This document shows positions 35,435 through 49,355 of a stretch of DNA of 64,000 nt, piece by piece. A program made the position numbers and the translations under genes. The stretch is taken from assembly GCA_025024175.1 (NCBI GenBank), contig QCXZ01000041.1:44387786-44451785 (forward strand), written 5' to 3'. The notes beneath the pieces are model-generated. The model saw nothing but the letters and a program-made list of their open reading frames with translations, did not search any database and was not told the origin of the DNA. Numbering within the stretch: position 1 is the first letter of the stretch; each line of letters starts with the position of its first letter. This DNA comes from Rhyzopertha dominica. Taxonomy: Eukaryota; Arthropoda; Insecta; Coleoptera; Bostrichidae.

Positions 35435-37081
35435 GTGTTGCTCACAATCATTAACCGACATAGATAAAAGCTTTACTTTTAACATATGCCTCAAACATTA
35501 CATATTTCGAAGAATATTTCCATTTGAATTTATAAAAAAAAGATTCGTACTTATTCCTTAGATTAAAAAAAAACTGTTGCATATTTAATATCACAAGTAG
35601 GTCTTAATACAAAGTTAAATGCAGTCGACTGTATTAATGTTGAAGCATCTGGCAACACTGACACCGACCGAGTCGATGATTTGAGACGGAGACTTATTAC
35701 TCCATTGTTATACTAAACACCGCGGTGTTCCACTTTTTATTTACGGTATTACCAGAAATGCACGGCGTAGCTCGGATTCCTTTTACTTTCTCGGCCAGGA
35801 GAGCGATGGAAAGCACCTAGCAACACCTATCTACTTCAAAAGTCAACATGTGCAATAAGCAGTATGTTTCTTTGGATCATTAAAGAAGAACCAATATGTG
35901 TAATGGCGTTATGCAAGTCTATTTGAATGAAAAAAGAATTTAAAAGTTATATAACAATAAAAGTCGTTAGTAGGTTAACTGTAATAATTAGTTCTTAGAT
36001 ATCAGAAAGAACGTGAATAGAACATTTACCGCTAACAAAGCTAAAAAGTCCATGCTAGGTGGGCAGAGTGAACGTATTAAATTAATTCAAATGTAATTTT
36101 CAACCTTCCACTTCATATTTACTTCATTTGTTTCCTTTGTCTGAAGGTTAATTACAGCAGTATCAACCGCAAGATTCTATAAAAAATAAAACAATTACTT
36201 TTCACGAATATTCTTTTTAGCTGGAGCAAAACGTAAACATAACATATTTTTTTATGCAAAGTTCTAGTCAAGGCGAAATATGGAGGGCGGGAAAGCTCGT
36301 AGAATGTTCTATAAGGTCCCTAGAACAACGTAGAGAAAAACAATATTATTGTTGTGCTGCTCACCTGTGTTACTAGAGTATACAAAGACGTTCAATTGGT
36401 GTTTAGATCTGCCTTATAAGTCATGCAGTTATCTTGTTTCTTGTGTTCACTCGGTAGTGTTGATGCTTGGTCTTATCTAAGTACTATTTTTAGACGACGC
36501 GATAAACGTTTTTTGTTTCAAAAACAAACGTAAATCAGTGGAATTTCCAGGATTCAAATAATATTTCGCAGAATTTTACGATATTATCGCATAATAAACG
36601 GCTTCCAGACAAATATTTATACCCAGACAAATCTACCACGTTAATCGAAACAATATGCAATAATAATTACAGCAACATTTACACAGTTCGTCAATTTGGC
36701 CCCGCCCGCGTATGCCGTATGTGGACGCGTGAAAACCTGTTAGTTAACCTTGATATTCCAGCCCGGGGACACGTGTGGAAGGTAAAACCTGAGCTACTTT
36801 AGCCCAACCCGGCAAAATCCGTTTGTGAAATGCCATTTCCTGATATCATATCGATCGAAGTTGTCAGATTGTACTGTATGCGTTAGACATAATGTTGAGG
36901 TAGGGAATTAGAAAGTAAAGTGATAAAAATAGCGAGGCTATTATTATCACAAAAACTGTAATTATAAATTGGATACCATACCTGTATATTTAGAGCTTAT
37001 GGGTGTAATAATATATGTGAAGTGAATTACACGCAAATATAGTGTAATATATAAATGTTGTAGATTTGATTAAGCGTATAG
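35435..37081. other. Intergenic DNA with a GC-richer patch at about 36690-36840
   Basis: No gene was recognised. The GC-richer patch is short and unique within the window. Confidence 0.4.
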
Positions 37082-37440
37082 TAAGCATTTCTGCCACTCC
37101 CTGATATACCACCGAGACGGCTGCATCTACACTGAGTTGGAAGGGTGACATTCCTGTTTTTAGTGGGCTGTGGGCTCCCACAAAGCACATATTACGGAAA
37201 GATGAGGATTTGAATGCGGAGATTTTGAGAGTACACCTAACTAGTGGATGCTTTCCTTAGATGTTTCTGTATTTAATGGTTGCTTAATTCTTCCTCTAAT
37301 AAGCAACTATCTGGCAATGTGTGCAGATTTTACTCATCCTTATTTATTGTTTTGTTGTCTTTTGCAAGTAGCAATTCCGTTTCCTGTGTCTTGTGTTGCT
37401 CTTGCGGGATGGTATCGACGCTTCTTTAGGTGATGATAGT
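37082..37440 (+). repeat. Diverged dispersed repeat, copy 2
   Basis: Partner of the repeat at 33508-33934, longer internally by insertions. No coding potential was recognised on either strand. Confidence 0.45.
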
Positions 37441-40400
37441 TGGGCTTTTCTATTGAAGATCTTTAACGTTGTCCAGATTTTCTGTGGTTAAGCTTGTTTC
37501 CATAGCTTCCTAGTTTTTGCAATATCATAGGAGTGCCGGGATTCTGATAGCTCTTTCCATTGAATTGTGCTTTGTATTTTGATTGATGTTCTTGCTATGT
37601 AAATAACTACGTTGCTTCCAACTTCCAAGGTACTACTGAACTTGTGCTGTTCTTGTTGGGTAATATTCTCCCCATATATTTGGTGAGCAGTGAGTTTAGA
37701 AGGCAGTTGCCGTCTCCCGTCGGTTGAGGCACTTTCACCTATCCTCAGGCTCAGGTATATTGGTCTATCACAATTACAATACAAGTTACATGTCCACTAA
37801 CACAAGACCGTGCAATATTCACTAGGGTTATGATTTTGGGCGGTTTATTTATTGCAAAAATATAAGGTCAGAGCGCATTTCGCTCACGTGCATTCGCTAC
37901 GACAGTCCGCAACCGAGTCTATTAAGTCAATATATCAGCATGCATAAATATTCCAACACACATTTCATGGGTTATTTTACATTGGATGTGAAATGAGTCT
38001 CCTCCTGCCTGTTTACACTTTTTGAATTAATGAATACGTAGTTATTTTCCTTGTTTTCTTCAATGGCACAAATTGCAGTATGAAACAGGAACCCTATTGG
38101 TGCTCGAGCTTCTTTCTGCTTTTGCTGAAAATCACGAGATGTGTAAATATCCAAAAACTGCATTCACTGAGCCGTGTTGATTTAAAATTCACTTCACGCA
38201 CTAAATAAAGGATTTACTACAAATCATGCGTTTTCGAATTTTACGAACAAAACAACTTCAAGACGAATATGTCATAAAACAATCAACAAAGTAACAGGTA
38301 CTAAAATATTGGTATCTATTTGCAGTTGCAGTATTGTTAATAGACATTTTAAGACCCACAGAAAATGCTTGACGTCACAAGTTGTACAAATGTTATTGTA
38401 GCTAGCTTTACAGCACTTTTCTCTCGTTATTTACAAAAAACGGATCATTCATTATATTTATCGATCACTTTAGCGGCAAACCAAGTAGTCCTGACATGCC
38501 TTTAATGGGTCTATACTTTATATGGGACTCAAAACTTTAAATAAAAACAATTGAAATCAACAGTGGCGATATTTAGCTTACTGAAGCAAAGAAAAGTTAC
38601 AAATAAATATGTTCGTTAATAAAATACTGCATGTAAATACAACAAACTTACCATGTTTACCGTTAACTGTTGCTGCATATCTTTTACCCAAATAGTCTAG
38701 AGAAGTTGGAATCTCCAGGATTGTCTGATCAGGAGGTCTTTGAAAGCATAGACTGTATTCATCACAATGGAGCATTGGGAAACACAATCGCAACATTATT
38801 ATCTAGATAAGAAAATTTATCACGCACAACATATTAATCATATACGAGACAAATTTTTATTTCGAAATTTAAAAAGAGAGTAGCCTGAAAGCCATAGCAT
38901 AGCAAACAGTATATACCGACTGTCAGAAATGTTACGCTATTGACTTTGAAAGCTAAACAGTATTCAACGTTGTAGAAGCTAAAAGTCAGTTGTATTATCA
39001 TTAATTTTTGATAAGAAAATATTCGATAAATAACACAATCTGGCAAGTTTCCTGCTTCAGAGACTAACAAAATCTACCAATGGGCGTACAGAATTTGTGC
39101 GCCCGTGCTGCCCTCTGAGCGCCTTCTCAAAGTCAGGAGAAAGATATGTATTTATACAATAATTTTCGTGTTATACAAGGATAAAATTATACATTCAAAT
39201 CGAGTACAATCGCCCAAAATCTAACCAATTTTCTTATACAGTCGACAAGTTTTTCGATGCTAAAAGTATCGACTTAACACAGTTTTTACACTATTTGTTT
39301 GTATAAACAGTGTAAAGTATTTACAAGTGATTCTAATCATTTTACTCTGTAGATTATACACTGCTTATAAAATGTACACTTTGATCAGTTAGTCAATAGT
39401 AATTTCATAAATAGCCTAAAATTGAACTTCTGTTTACCAGACACGAATAAACAAGAGGTTGATACACTTGTAGGGTGCTCCGACCTCCTCTAGTACGAAT
39501 TCAATAACTCCGGCTATAGATGACATCATAAGTTATAACAATTCTGAATTTAAATGAATGCAGATAAGCGAGAGAGATAACGAGGCGTCCCAAAGTGTAC
39601 ACATACATCACCATAATCTCCTTGCGTGTACACAAGACAAGGCTATAAACTTCTGCGGGGAGGAACACAAATGAATCTGTTTCGTTCTCGCCGTGGTTGT
39701 AGCACTCGGAGGATTGCAAACGCTCGTATGGCGACTTGTTTTGCTGCTTGATGTATGTAAATCCAGTCCACCTGCTGTCTATACAGTACTTACTTGATGA
39801 AAGCTTATTGACATCATTTTTTATCGAATAAGTGGAATCAGATTAGCTCTTCTTCAAATATCCTAAAAGGGTTTTTTTGTGTTAATTTAAACGTTCTTAA
39901 TTAGCCAACCTTCGTTCCCGAGCACTTTTAGCGCTAGTAGTTGTATAGATAAACAATTCCAGCACTATGTTACAATTACACTGGTAATTGTCGTTAAAAT
40001 TTTAGATTACTAAGGTTGTTTGCGGCTAATGTGAGGAGTTTGAGTGCCTCTGATATCAATAAAAAAGTAGTAATTATTTTCAACGTTTAGTGTATATATA
40101 TAGCTTCAAATATAATGAATGCTTTGATTCTAAAGGTAAAGTATTTGTACAGGCGATCGAAGCTTTACAAAAACTGCAAAATTTTATGCAAGCCCAATTT
40201 CTTAATAGTTGACCATTATAGATAGTTAAGATACATATTTTAAACTATGAGTTTTAAGTTATTTCACTGGTCCAACTATAACATATGGATCTGATTAACA
40301 GACGTTATTATTAGGACAATTTTTATTAGTAAAAGTTTTGCAGGTTTTTTTTTTCAGAAAATGAAGCAAAACATTTTTGAGACAAGTTGTAACTGCTCTT

Positions 40401-41092
40401 CAACTATAGAGAATAGTGTAGCTTTTATTAACTTTGATAAAACAGTTTTATTGTAAAAAGAAAATTTGTTTCAAATATTTCTCTGTCTGAGAATGATTAA
40501 CATTGAATTGCTTTCAACTAATGATGAATGTATATAGTATTTCTGAAAAAAAACATCTGCAGATAGTTCGTCCAATAATAATTTTGTTTTTGGGACAGGA
40601 ATTTTGCATTTTTTATATGTATCCATTGTTATTCATCCCATTGCTAAATCGTATAACAGTTTTACTGAAACTTTGGGCTGGCTTTCATAAAACACTCTAA
40701 TCTAATTAGATTCCGATTACCTTTGCACCATCGTTTACTTGCACTTTTGTCACTAATCTTTTCTGGAGTAAAGCTTTATTCGTTAAATAGTGGCTTTATT
40801 TTAATTCGTTAGAATATTATTATGCTCTTAAATCAAAACGACATATCTTAATGTATTGTATATGTAAAAGAACGGTTAGAATTATTAGGTTTTTAGATTC
40901 TTTTTGCAAATTTGTTGTTTGCAGTTATTTCCTTTGCATACATATTTTTACGTCACGGTATAATTTGTTGCTGATCTAGTTGCCGGTCTGCTCCGCAAAA
41001 TTTTGTTGCTATGACAAACTGATTTAATTGGTGCTTGTTAAAAACCTGAGCATACCTGGCCAATTCAGACCTCAAAAAAGAAGGAGTGTAGG
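37441..41092. other. AT-rich intergenic DNA
   Basis: No gene, RNA or paired repeat was recognised in this stretch. The ORFs are short and of random composition. Confidence 0.4.
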
Positions 41093-41107
41093 TCAGGTCA
41101 GGTCGGG
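41093..41107 (+). repeat. Short interstitial TCAGG run
   Basis: TCAGG TCAGG TCGGG, that is two perfect and one variant beetle-type telomeric unit. Confidence 0.4.
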
Positions 41108-44100
41108 TCAAATCAACTCCTTAGTGGCGTATATCATATGTATATGATATAATTATTCAACTTTTTACGCACAACTACATCAGTATTGTTTCTTTACTCC
41201 ATGTAATTTTGAAAATCGTGTTGTGAATTTTGTCTTCTAGATTAAAAATTAAACTAGAATTCTTACTTTTTTATTCTATCTTCTAGATAGCTTTCAGGTA
41301 CAGAAGAACTTTTTCCATCTTTCACGCTTTTTGATGAATGTAATATCAGCTCCACTATCTGTTAACAAAATGGCTGGTGTTATACGAAAGATATGCCCCA
41401 TGTATCTTTCTGGATTTGGAAGTAGAATGAATATTGTTATTGTCTTATGAATGCTTCCTTAAATGATGCACACTTTTTGGCCAACAGAGTTCTTCTAGTC
41501 AAGGAATACATACTAGAAAAATAAGTTAGCTGATATTGTCTTTGACTTTAAATAGAAAGCAATTAATGAAATAAATCATCTACCCTGGTCGGTTAGCTCT
41601 CACTGTACGAGGTATCTGCCCTCCTATTCTCATAAGGTAAATATTCTTAATAACATACGATCTCGCTGTTTGTACTTCGACGGTAGCATTCTATCTAAAA
41701 CTTCTTCAATAGCGGCTACGCAATTCATTATACACCCGTTATTAGCTTACAGTCCTACCTTTCTGTACTTTTTTTCTCACCAGTACCATGCATCGTGTTC
41801 CTTTAGCCTAATTTAGCACAGAATTGTATTCTTCTGGCTCTTTGTTCCAATTTGCTTCGCATCAGTCACCATAATGGACAATGCTGGAAGGAGAAAACCG
41901 TCGATCTATATATTCCAAGCTGTTTATCTTTATGTTAACCCTCGTATTTTTATAGAACTTTTACGCTTACCTTTAGCTTGTTATTGATATTTCTTTTCTC
42001 CATACTTTTACCCTCTTCACTTTCCTATACCTGCATTTTTTAATGTGCAACAAAACAAACGTATAGTTTCTGCTTACTAAGCCTCATCAGCACGGTTATA
42101 GTCCCAATGTAGGCAACTAGGCACAGATCTGGCTGTCCTTAGGTCGTTTATATGCCTGATACGAGGAAGGCCACGGATAGGTAAAGGTCTCCGCTGGAGA
42201 TGGTTGGACCACATTGCTTTTAGATGGCCTTGTGTCGTCCAACAGTTTTTCGTAAAGTTTTTCTGCGACACGCGAGGTCTGCCTTTCAGATTACAGTTTT
42301 GCTACTACACTTTTACTAATTTTAGTTATTGCACTACTTTATTTGCACATATAAAGCAGATTACGTGAAAATGTCGACTACGAGCTTTCGAACAAGACCA
42401 TTTTCAAACATATTGTTGGGCTTTTTTGTCATCATTTTGGACGGATAACCGAAAGAAGCTCATTATTGGGAAATTTTGGCGAGAAATCCGTAAAAGTAAA
42501 GAATGACTGTGCCACACGCATGAAAACCGTTGTTCCAACTCCTTCATCCCTCCCAACATTTATGTAAATCCCCCACAACAACGGGATTACCGAAATGCGA
42601 TAAACAGGAGTCGCTCCAGCCTTATATCCTTGCGAGTTGTTAACCCGAAGTGCGAGTATACCTGAGCCGCCTACCTGTGCGGTTNGCGCGCGACCGCAAA
42701 ATGGAGAAACAGAACGAATTAATTTCGTAATTACGAGAGCAAAATAAGAAATAATTGGCCGTCGCGCGTTCTCCGATGTTGCGTGCGGGTCATGGTGCCG
42801 CTGTTGTCTCGTTTCGTTTAAAAATAGAGCGAAATTTCGTGTTATCGTACATAATGTGTACGTTATGGAATTCGTGCTTTGAACGGGCGGATGACTTGCA
42901 GTTCGACGAAATTGCTGCTACTGTGCGAGATAGGTTTATTTGATTGTTTGTGTTATCGAACATGACTGTAATTTCTGGTATTATACGGAGATAAAGGAAG
43001 TTACAATGGCGTAAGTCTTTTATACATATTTGTTGAATAACTTTCCTGGTTTAGCATAATATGCTTGAACGTTTTTATTTATATCTAAAATAAGCAGTAA
43101 TCAGTAGCACTAGAAAGAAAGTAAACGTTAAGCAAATTATGCTTGTACTTGCCTAAGAGCAGTGTATTTAATTTTCATGTGCATACTAATTTTACAAAGC
43201 TCCACGCATAACATGCGATGAATGAAGCTCGTAGCCGCAATAGAGAGGTTCAAATCGTCCCCGAATGCCTGCAATATCGGTTGGTAACAGTCAATTGGCT
43301 AGCCTCTTTCTCGTTTTTATTGTACCGTCGCATTCAACATGTAGAGTAGGCTCGCTAGCAATTTACCTCACGAGATTTTGTGGACTGAGAGAATGCTGAT
43401 TCTCCTTGGACTGGACGTAGTTAATGATGCTTGATACCTGTGTACTTTACCCTCTCCAGTTTGCTACGCATAAATGTTCAATACAGACTAATTGTAGTTC
43501 ATGTTAACTTTTTCAAAAACCTTTCAAGTGCCGTAATTCCTTAAATTGTGCTGCTAAAGCTAAAGCCTTATAAAAAAACTATAAGTCAGTTATTAAAATA
43601 TTTTGCAAAACCCAGAGTAAATTATAATGTAATTTGTTCTTTTGAACTATTCTTTTCTGACATAATATAACTTTAATCTTCAGACTGAATCCTACCAAGA
43701 ATCATTGAGATAATAGTATTAAACCTTTTGCTAATTTTGTCTCGTTTGAGATTCCCTCGGAATGTCGTTTTAGTCTACCAGTATTACATATTAAAGGTCG
43801 TATTGCTTCTTTGATGACGACGTTTCTCCCTCTCCTATAGTGAGCATCTTCGGAGCTGAGTTCATCGTGGATGTAAACTAACCCGGAGTCATCTACCATG
43901 TTGAGTGTCAGTAAAATCTGTCCATATCTGCTTCTATACCGCAAATATTAACTAGAAACTGTAAACGGGATAGTGCATCTCTATTAAAATTTGTATTCCA
44001 TTACCATATTCAGTGTTATACATATGGATAGCACCACTAACGATAATCGATTTCATTAGCGTTCCTATTTTTACAAGTGAATTAAAGTTCTTACGGATTG

Positions 44101-45316
44101 TTTTAACCCATCCTAAATTTTGTCTAATCGTATATTAGACAATGAATTTAGAAAAACGAAAACTTGAATACGTTCAAACACACTTAAAAAATAAATGGAA
44201 CTTGTTCAACGGTATTTAATTTAAAAAAAGAGCACCTAAACTATTCCACATTGTAACTTGCTCAGAGCATATAAGAGGCTTATATTCAATATGTCATGTA
44301 CTCCTACCGCACGATTATTATGTATTTCACTGTGAGCAAGATGACCGAAAAAAAAAACACTTATGAAACTAGAAATATTCTTACCTGTGGAAAACAATGC
44401 CGTTTTTTCTTTTACTTGCTTTTAACCATATAAATAACACTGCAACATTTCTACAACGCGAATAGCGTCTAAATCATAAATAATGTATTATCAGACCAAC
44501 TTTCTCATAAAACGCAATGTAAAAACCCTACCCCTGTAATCTACCACCACCTACCGGTCAGATTTGAAACCTACTCTTATACAAATCACGAATGATAACA
44601 AAGATCGTTATAAGCACATTTTACTTCCTGATGATGATATTCTTGATGCATGAGCCAAGTCTTTCATCATAATACTGTGGGCTTTTCTGATCGTAATAGA
44701 TTGGAGGAATTTAATTTAATTTTAAACCCTATAGTTTTTGTCCCACATCGAGAGACAATTAGGTGTAATAGTGGCACGTAATAAGCAATATAACGGTTCT
44801 AAACAACACAAATGTTCTAAGGAAGATATAACTAATATAATTTTTCTGAAGGTCATGCGTTTCTGGAAAAATGCGCTTTTGCTGATTAATTTTTAATCCT
44901 AAAGTAAACAGTTAAAACCCGTCACCAGAATTGTAACACAAGAGAGCAAGTTTCTTTCCATTAGTTTTTAGAAAAATAACAGTACTTGAGATTCCACAAA
45001 CATAAAAAGACCTTTTTGAATATTAAATGTTACTATTTTTTATATCCGAAATGTACTAAGAGAAAAACTTTTAAATGACAAAGAATTTTTATCTTGTTAT
45101 TTGCTAGACTATTTTCTTTTCTGTTGTATACTGCATGTTTTTAGGCATTTATGCGTTGCAGATATTGCATTTATCGTAAGATATTAATAATTCGAGAAAT
45201 AGGTACCAAAATGTTTTTCTGTGGAACCTTGTAAGTTTTTGCGTCTCAGAGCCTAAAGTCACCTTAAAACGACACTATAAGGAACTGTTTGTATACATAG
45301 AACTATACACAAAGTG
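41108..45316. other. AT-rich intergenic DNA with a GC-richer island (about 42580-42960)
   Basis: No gene was recognised. The island contains an undetermined base at 42686 and a run of CG-rich, non-repetitive sequence with TAATTACG. It is a candidate conserved element. A minus-strand ORF at 42271-42077 has basic, transposon-like composition but no domain I can name. Confidence 0.35.
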
Positions 45317-45798
45317 TATACAGGGTGTTCACGCTAACAGTCTACAATAGCTAACTTTTTTATTTGAAATTTTAGAGTAGTGGTTTAAATGGGGAAGTTT
45401 CTTGATTTTTTGAGAAGAATTTTATTATGGTGTTTACAAGAAAACAATTGAACATCATTCTACGATTTCAAATAAAAAGGTTAGCTATTGTAGACTGTTT
45501 AATCCGGAATATCTCAAAATCAAATGAAGATAGGGTATTGGTATCTTAATACTTTTTTGTTTAATTCAATGTGCCCAATCGAATGCGTTAGAAAAAATAG
45601 GGTCGTTCTATTTAAAATATCAAACTTGTAGTCAATATCTCCGACAGTTGACGTTCAATTGTTTTTTTTTGTAAACACCATAAAATCCTTCTCAAAAAAT
45701 TAAGAAACTTCCCCATTTAAACCACTACTCTAAAATTTCAAATAAAAAAGTTTGCTATTGTAGACTAGTGCTATTTGTTAGCGTGAACACCCTGTATA
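45317..45798. mobile_element. MITE with about 150-bp terminal inverted repeats
   Basis: The ends TATACAGGGTGTTCACGCTA at 45317 and its complement ending at 45798 open into arms of about 150 bp with only a few differences and small indels. The arms share TTGAAATTTTAGAGTAGTGG and GGGGAAGTTTCTT. A third, inverted copy of the subterminal TAGCTATTGTAGACT block lies at about 45480-45500. The 482-bp element has no ORF. TA or TATA is the likely target duplication. Confidence 0.85.
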
Positions 45799-47953
45799 TG
45801 CCTTGATTATGTCTAATAACTTCCATGTTATTTTGTTTTCAGTATCATAATATATACATAGCTTTCGAAAATTTGTACTAATTTTAAACATTTTTGAGCA
45901 TTAAACGAACTGAATATAGAAAATTCATTGGTCTTGATTTTTTGCAAGGATCAAATTATACAGCAGTGATTCTAATTTCATAAATGCTTTGTTGTGAAGC
46001 TACGAGTAGTAACAAAGGAAAGAAAAAAAGTACGTTGTCGGCTCAAAACAGTTTTTAGGCTAGACCACAGGTACCTAAAAATTATTGACATCATTAATAC
46101 GTTGCCCATAATTCATTATTATACACTTCAAACATTTTTCCCCTTCATTTACAAGTTGCGAAGTGCATAATTTCCGGCAAGGCTAAATTTGGGAGGTTGC
46201 ACGTTAACGACTAAATTGAATGTGTGGTAGTCATTGTTCACAAACACGTGTCCAAATTCCATAATTGGCGACTTTGTGGGAACGCCTGCAAATGAAATAA
46301 AATGGTTACGTAACCGCAGTCAAAATTTTTTCCATGGTCGGTTGAGACCACCTAACAGTACAGTTGGGATTTTTATATATATTTTTTGTGGAAAATGTTG
46401 ATGCAGCAGTGTATTATATTTCGGTGTAGCCGATACTAATTTTCATTTCTTTTGTTTCAGGTAAAAATCAAATGGATGATGCCAAGCCTAATAAGCGTAC
46501 AGGACAAACGTGAATAGCATGAATTAGGAAGGAAAACTGGTGGTTTGATTATATATTGTAGATAGGTACGTATGAATATTATTAGACAATACAACAAAGA
46601 AGGCAAGTACTTTAATGCGATGCTCTTTATTCCGAGTGTCCCTTAAGTTATTTGATTTTTTGTATCCTCTATAATGCACTCTGATCTCTTTTGTGCCCCG
46701 ACTTGTTCAGGAAGACGCANTTTAAATCGACCAGGTGATACTTTCCACGTGTTTGTATGCACGTCCACGTTTTTCGTTTAAAGACCTGCTCTATGTTGGT
46801 CAGTAAGTGTTCAGAAAGGTCAACATTTGCAGAGAAAGTCCGAGCGACGACGTCTACCTACGCGTTAGAACGTCGTCCGTCTGTGCCTTGTTTATTCTAC
46901 AATAAAAATGCCTTTGCCAATGAAGTAACGGTTGCATTAGCGATTTGCAGCGGTAGTAAGCCAGGATTTGATACCGAACAAACCGATTTACGTAATAGTT
47001 ACGGTCTAAAAAGTTCGACTATGGTACACCTGAAAGTGGAGTAGTTTTCTTTCGTGCTTGCCTGCCAGCTTTCGGGAAAATATAACCAGACATTATGGCT
47101 CTGTCCTTGGCTTTACGCTGCTTTATTGGCACGAATCGGAGTGATTGAAAAACGATTAAATCTTATATGTAGCTCATTAATGGTCGCATACTGTGCAAAT
47201 TTACCGTTCCCCAAGGAGATTTTCTCACGTGATTCGTCTTGCTTAACCTTGAATTGCATCTAATGCAGTTGACAACAACTAGGACATATAGTTGAGCTCG
47301 CGACCTTAGCCAGCAGTCTTGGTTAATTACCTCCGTCTTCGAAGTTCGTAAATTCAAACTGACCGTAAAGGCACTTCCGAATTAGTTCATTTCCAGCAAT
47401 AGTATTGTTTTACTGTGGAGGTGTTGTACTGTTCGGATGTAAACATTTTATTTACGTAATTTATAATAATCACATGCTGAAACTTCACGAACTTCTAATC
47501 TGAAGATATATCTCGACCATTGACTAGTATCTCTGTATAAATTGACTAAGCCGAAATTCTGAATTTTCTGTATTAAATCGAATATCTAATATTTTTCTCT
47601 ATGCAAACGTTGAAACGTAGGTAAGTTTTCTTGAATAGCATGAAATACATGAAATAAATGTTTTTAAAAATTAAATAGAAATACGAAGGTACTCCCAGAT
47701 CTATAACGTCATTGATCAAATAGTCTTTAGGCTTTTAATCTTTTAAATAAATTTGAGAGTATGAGATAAACCTCTACTGTACTTTTGGCAGATTTGATAA
47801 CACTTATCAAGTGAACGATAATAAATAATATATATATCCTTTCTTATTGATGATAATTGTGTTGATAATTCTTTATCGCTAGCAATTATTGCCATGTGTA
47901 ATTATTAAATGTAACGTATAAAAGCATGTTTTTATAACGTTTAAACAGCCTTT
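45799..47953. other. Intergenic DNA with GC-richer island (about 46690-47360)
   Basis: No gene was recognised. TTCATTTCTTTTGTTTCAG ending at 46461 is a good splice-acceptor match followed by an 18-codon open frame to a TAG, but nothing else supports an exon. The island carries an undetermined base at 46720 and a 95-codon ORF of unknown nature (46757-47044). Confidence 0.35.
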
Positions 47954-49355
47954 TACAGCGTAACACAGCTCCCTGGGAAAAGTCCACAGATGCTTAACGA
48001 AGCAAGCTAGAGGAAATAAATGTTTTATACAAAAGGTGTTTATATTGAAATGCTCTACAACGTAAAAATAATTTCTTGTCTACAGGGTGTTCCGTTTTCC
48101 ATATACCACAACTTACTGTATTATTTTAAATGGAACACTATATATTATTGCATTTTTTAATTCCTCGCTTAATTTTAAGGTGACTTTGTTAACCATACAT
48201 GTGGTCTTTTGTGAAAAATTTGTCGTTTGCAATGCTTAAGATGATTAAGAATATCTTTGAAACTAGAAAAGATAGGAGAATGCTGTTTTCGCCGTTTGAC
48301 AGAAGAAAGAATCTTCTATTTTATGCCGTGCAGTTTTATTCCTTCCTCAGAGATTGCCGTGATATAAGACTGACAATGTAGTCAGTTTCAAACATGGCTA
48401 ACTTGATTTCTTTAAATAGAACGTTATAATTATTTCTACGTTGTTAAATGCGCAATTAAATTACATTTCAAGTGATGTCTGTATGTTACACAAGATTTTA
48501 CAAAAAACTTCTTTTTCCTGTTTTCCAATTGAGAAAAATGTCCAAACATTTCTAAGGACAATTTTGTTTTTTGTGGTAGATAGTGCGGCTGTGCTAATTA
48601 GCGGCATTTTTTTCATATTCATGAAAAGAAATAATGATTTTTACTCTGTTTTGGCTGTCAGTATCTCTACCTGCAAGTCCCAAAAGGATGAAACCGGGAT
48701 CGTTGGGTCAGAGTGACCAGAAATGACAGTTCTTAATTACAATCAAATGTCAAACGCTATGGTAACGTGATATCTATTTAAAACACAGAAAAAAATAGTT
48801 TTTTGCAATTTTTGCGTAAACTGTATGTGGAACGTACCGACAACCTTATATCACATGAAATGGAATTTGATTGCGCGTCTAACTATGTAGAAATAATTAT
48901 AGCGTGCCATTTAAAAAAATCAAATAATCTGTGCTTGAAACAGTCTACATTATCAGTCTTACATCATTGCAACCTCTGATGAAGGAAGAATAAAGCCTTA
49001 AAATAGAAGATTCTTTCTTCCGTCAAACGGCGAAAACCGCATTGCTCTATCTATTCTAGTTCCAAAGATAATCTCAATTTTCTTATGCATTGCAAATGTA
49101 AAATTTTTCACAGAATGACAGATTAGGTCTAAACGTCCCTAGACAGACCACATGTTTGGTTAACAAAGTCATCTTAAAATTAAGCGAGGAATTAAAAAAT
49201 TCAATAATATAGAGAGTGTTCCATTTAAAATAACAGAGTAAGTTATTGTCCGTGGAAAATTTAACACCCTGTAGACAAGAAACATTTTCCTCTAGTTTGC
49301 TTCGTTAGGCAACTGTGGACCGTTCCCAGGGAGTTGTGTCTTGTGTCATCCTGTA
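47954..49355. mobile_element. 1.4-kb foldback element with nested TIRs
   Basis: The outer inverted ends share ACTCCCTGGG or its GCTCCCTGGG variant, then GTCCACAG, CTTAACGAAGCAA and CTAGAGGAAA (47954-48030 with 49355-49290). The left outer arm carries about 50 extra bases at 48030-48080. Inner inverted repeats start TACAGGGTGTT at 48081 and end at 49273. They run about 300 bp with moderate divergence, down to AGACTGACAATGTAG on the left and its inverted match near 48950. The unpaired core (about 48400-48940) has a 91-codon ORF without a recognised domain. Confidence 0.7.

Noticed and set aside
42060..42100. CTGATGAGGCTTAGTAAGC followed by AGAAAC on the minus strand, resembling a hammerhead
   Set aside because: Stem II is closed by a G-A mismatch, stem I cannot be formed and the cleavage position is not convincing.
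46441..46520. Splice-acceptor-like sequence with 18-codon open frame
   Set aside because: Too short and without partner exon or conserved protein; kept only as a note in the intergenic entry.
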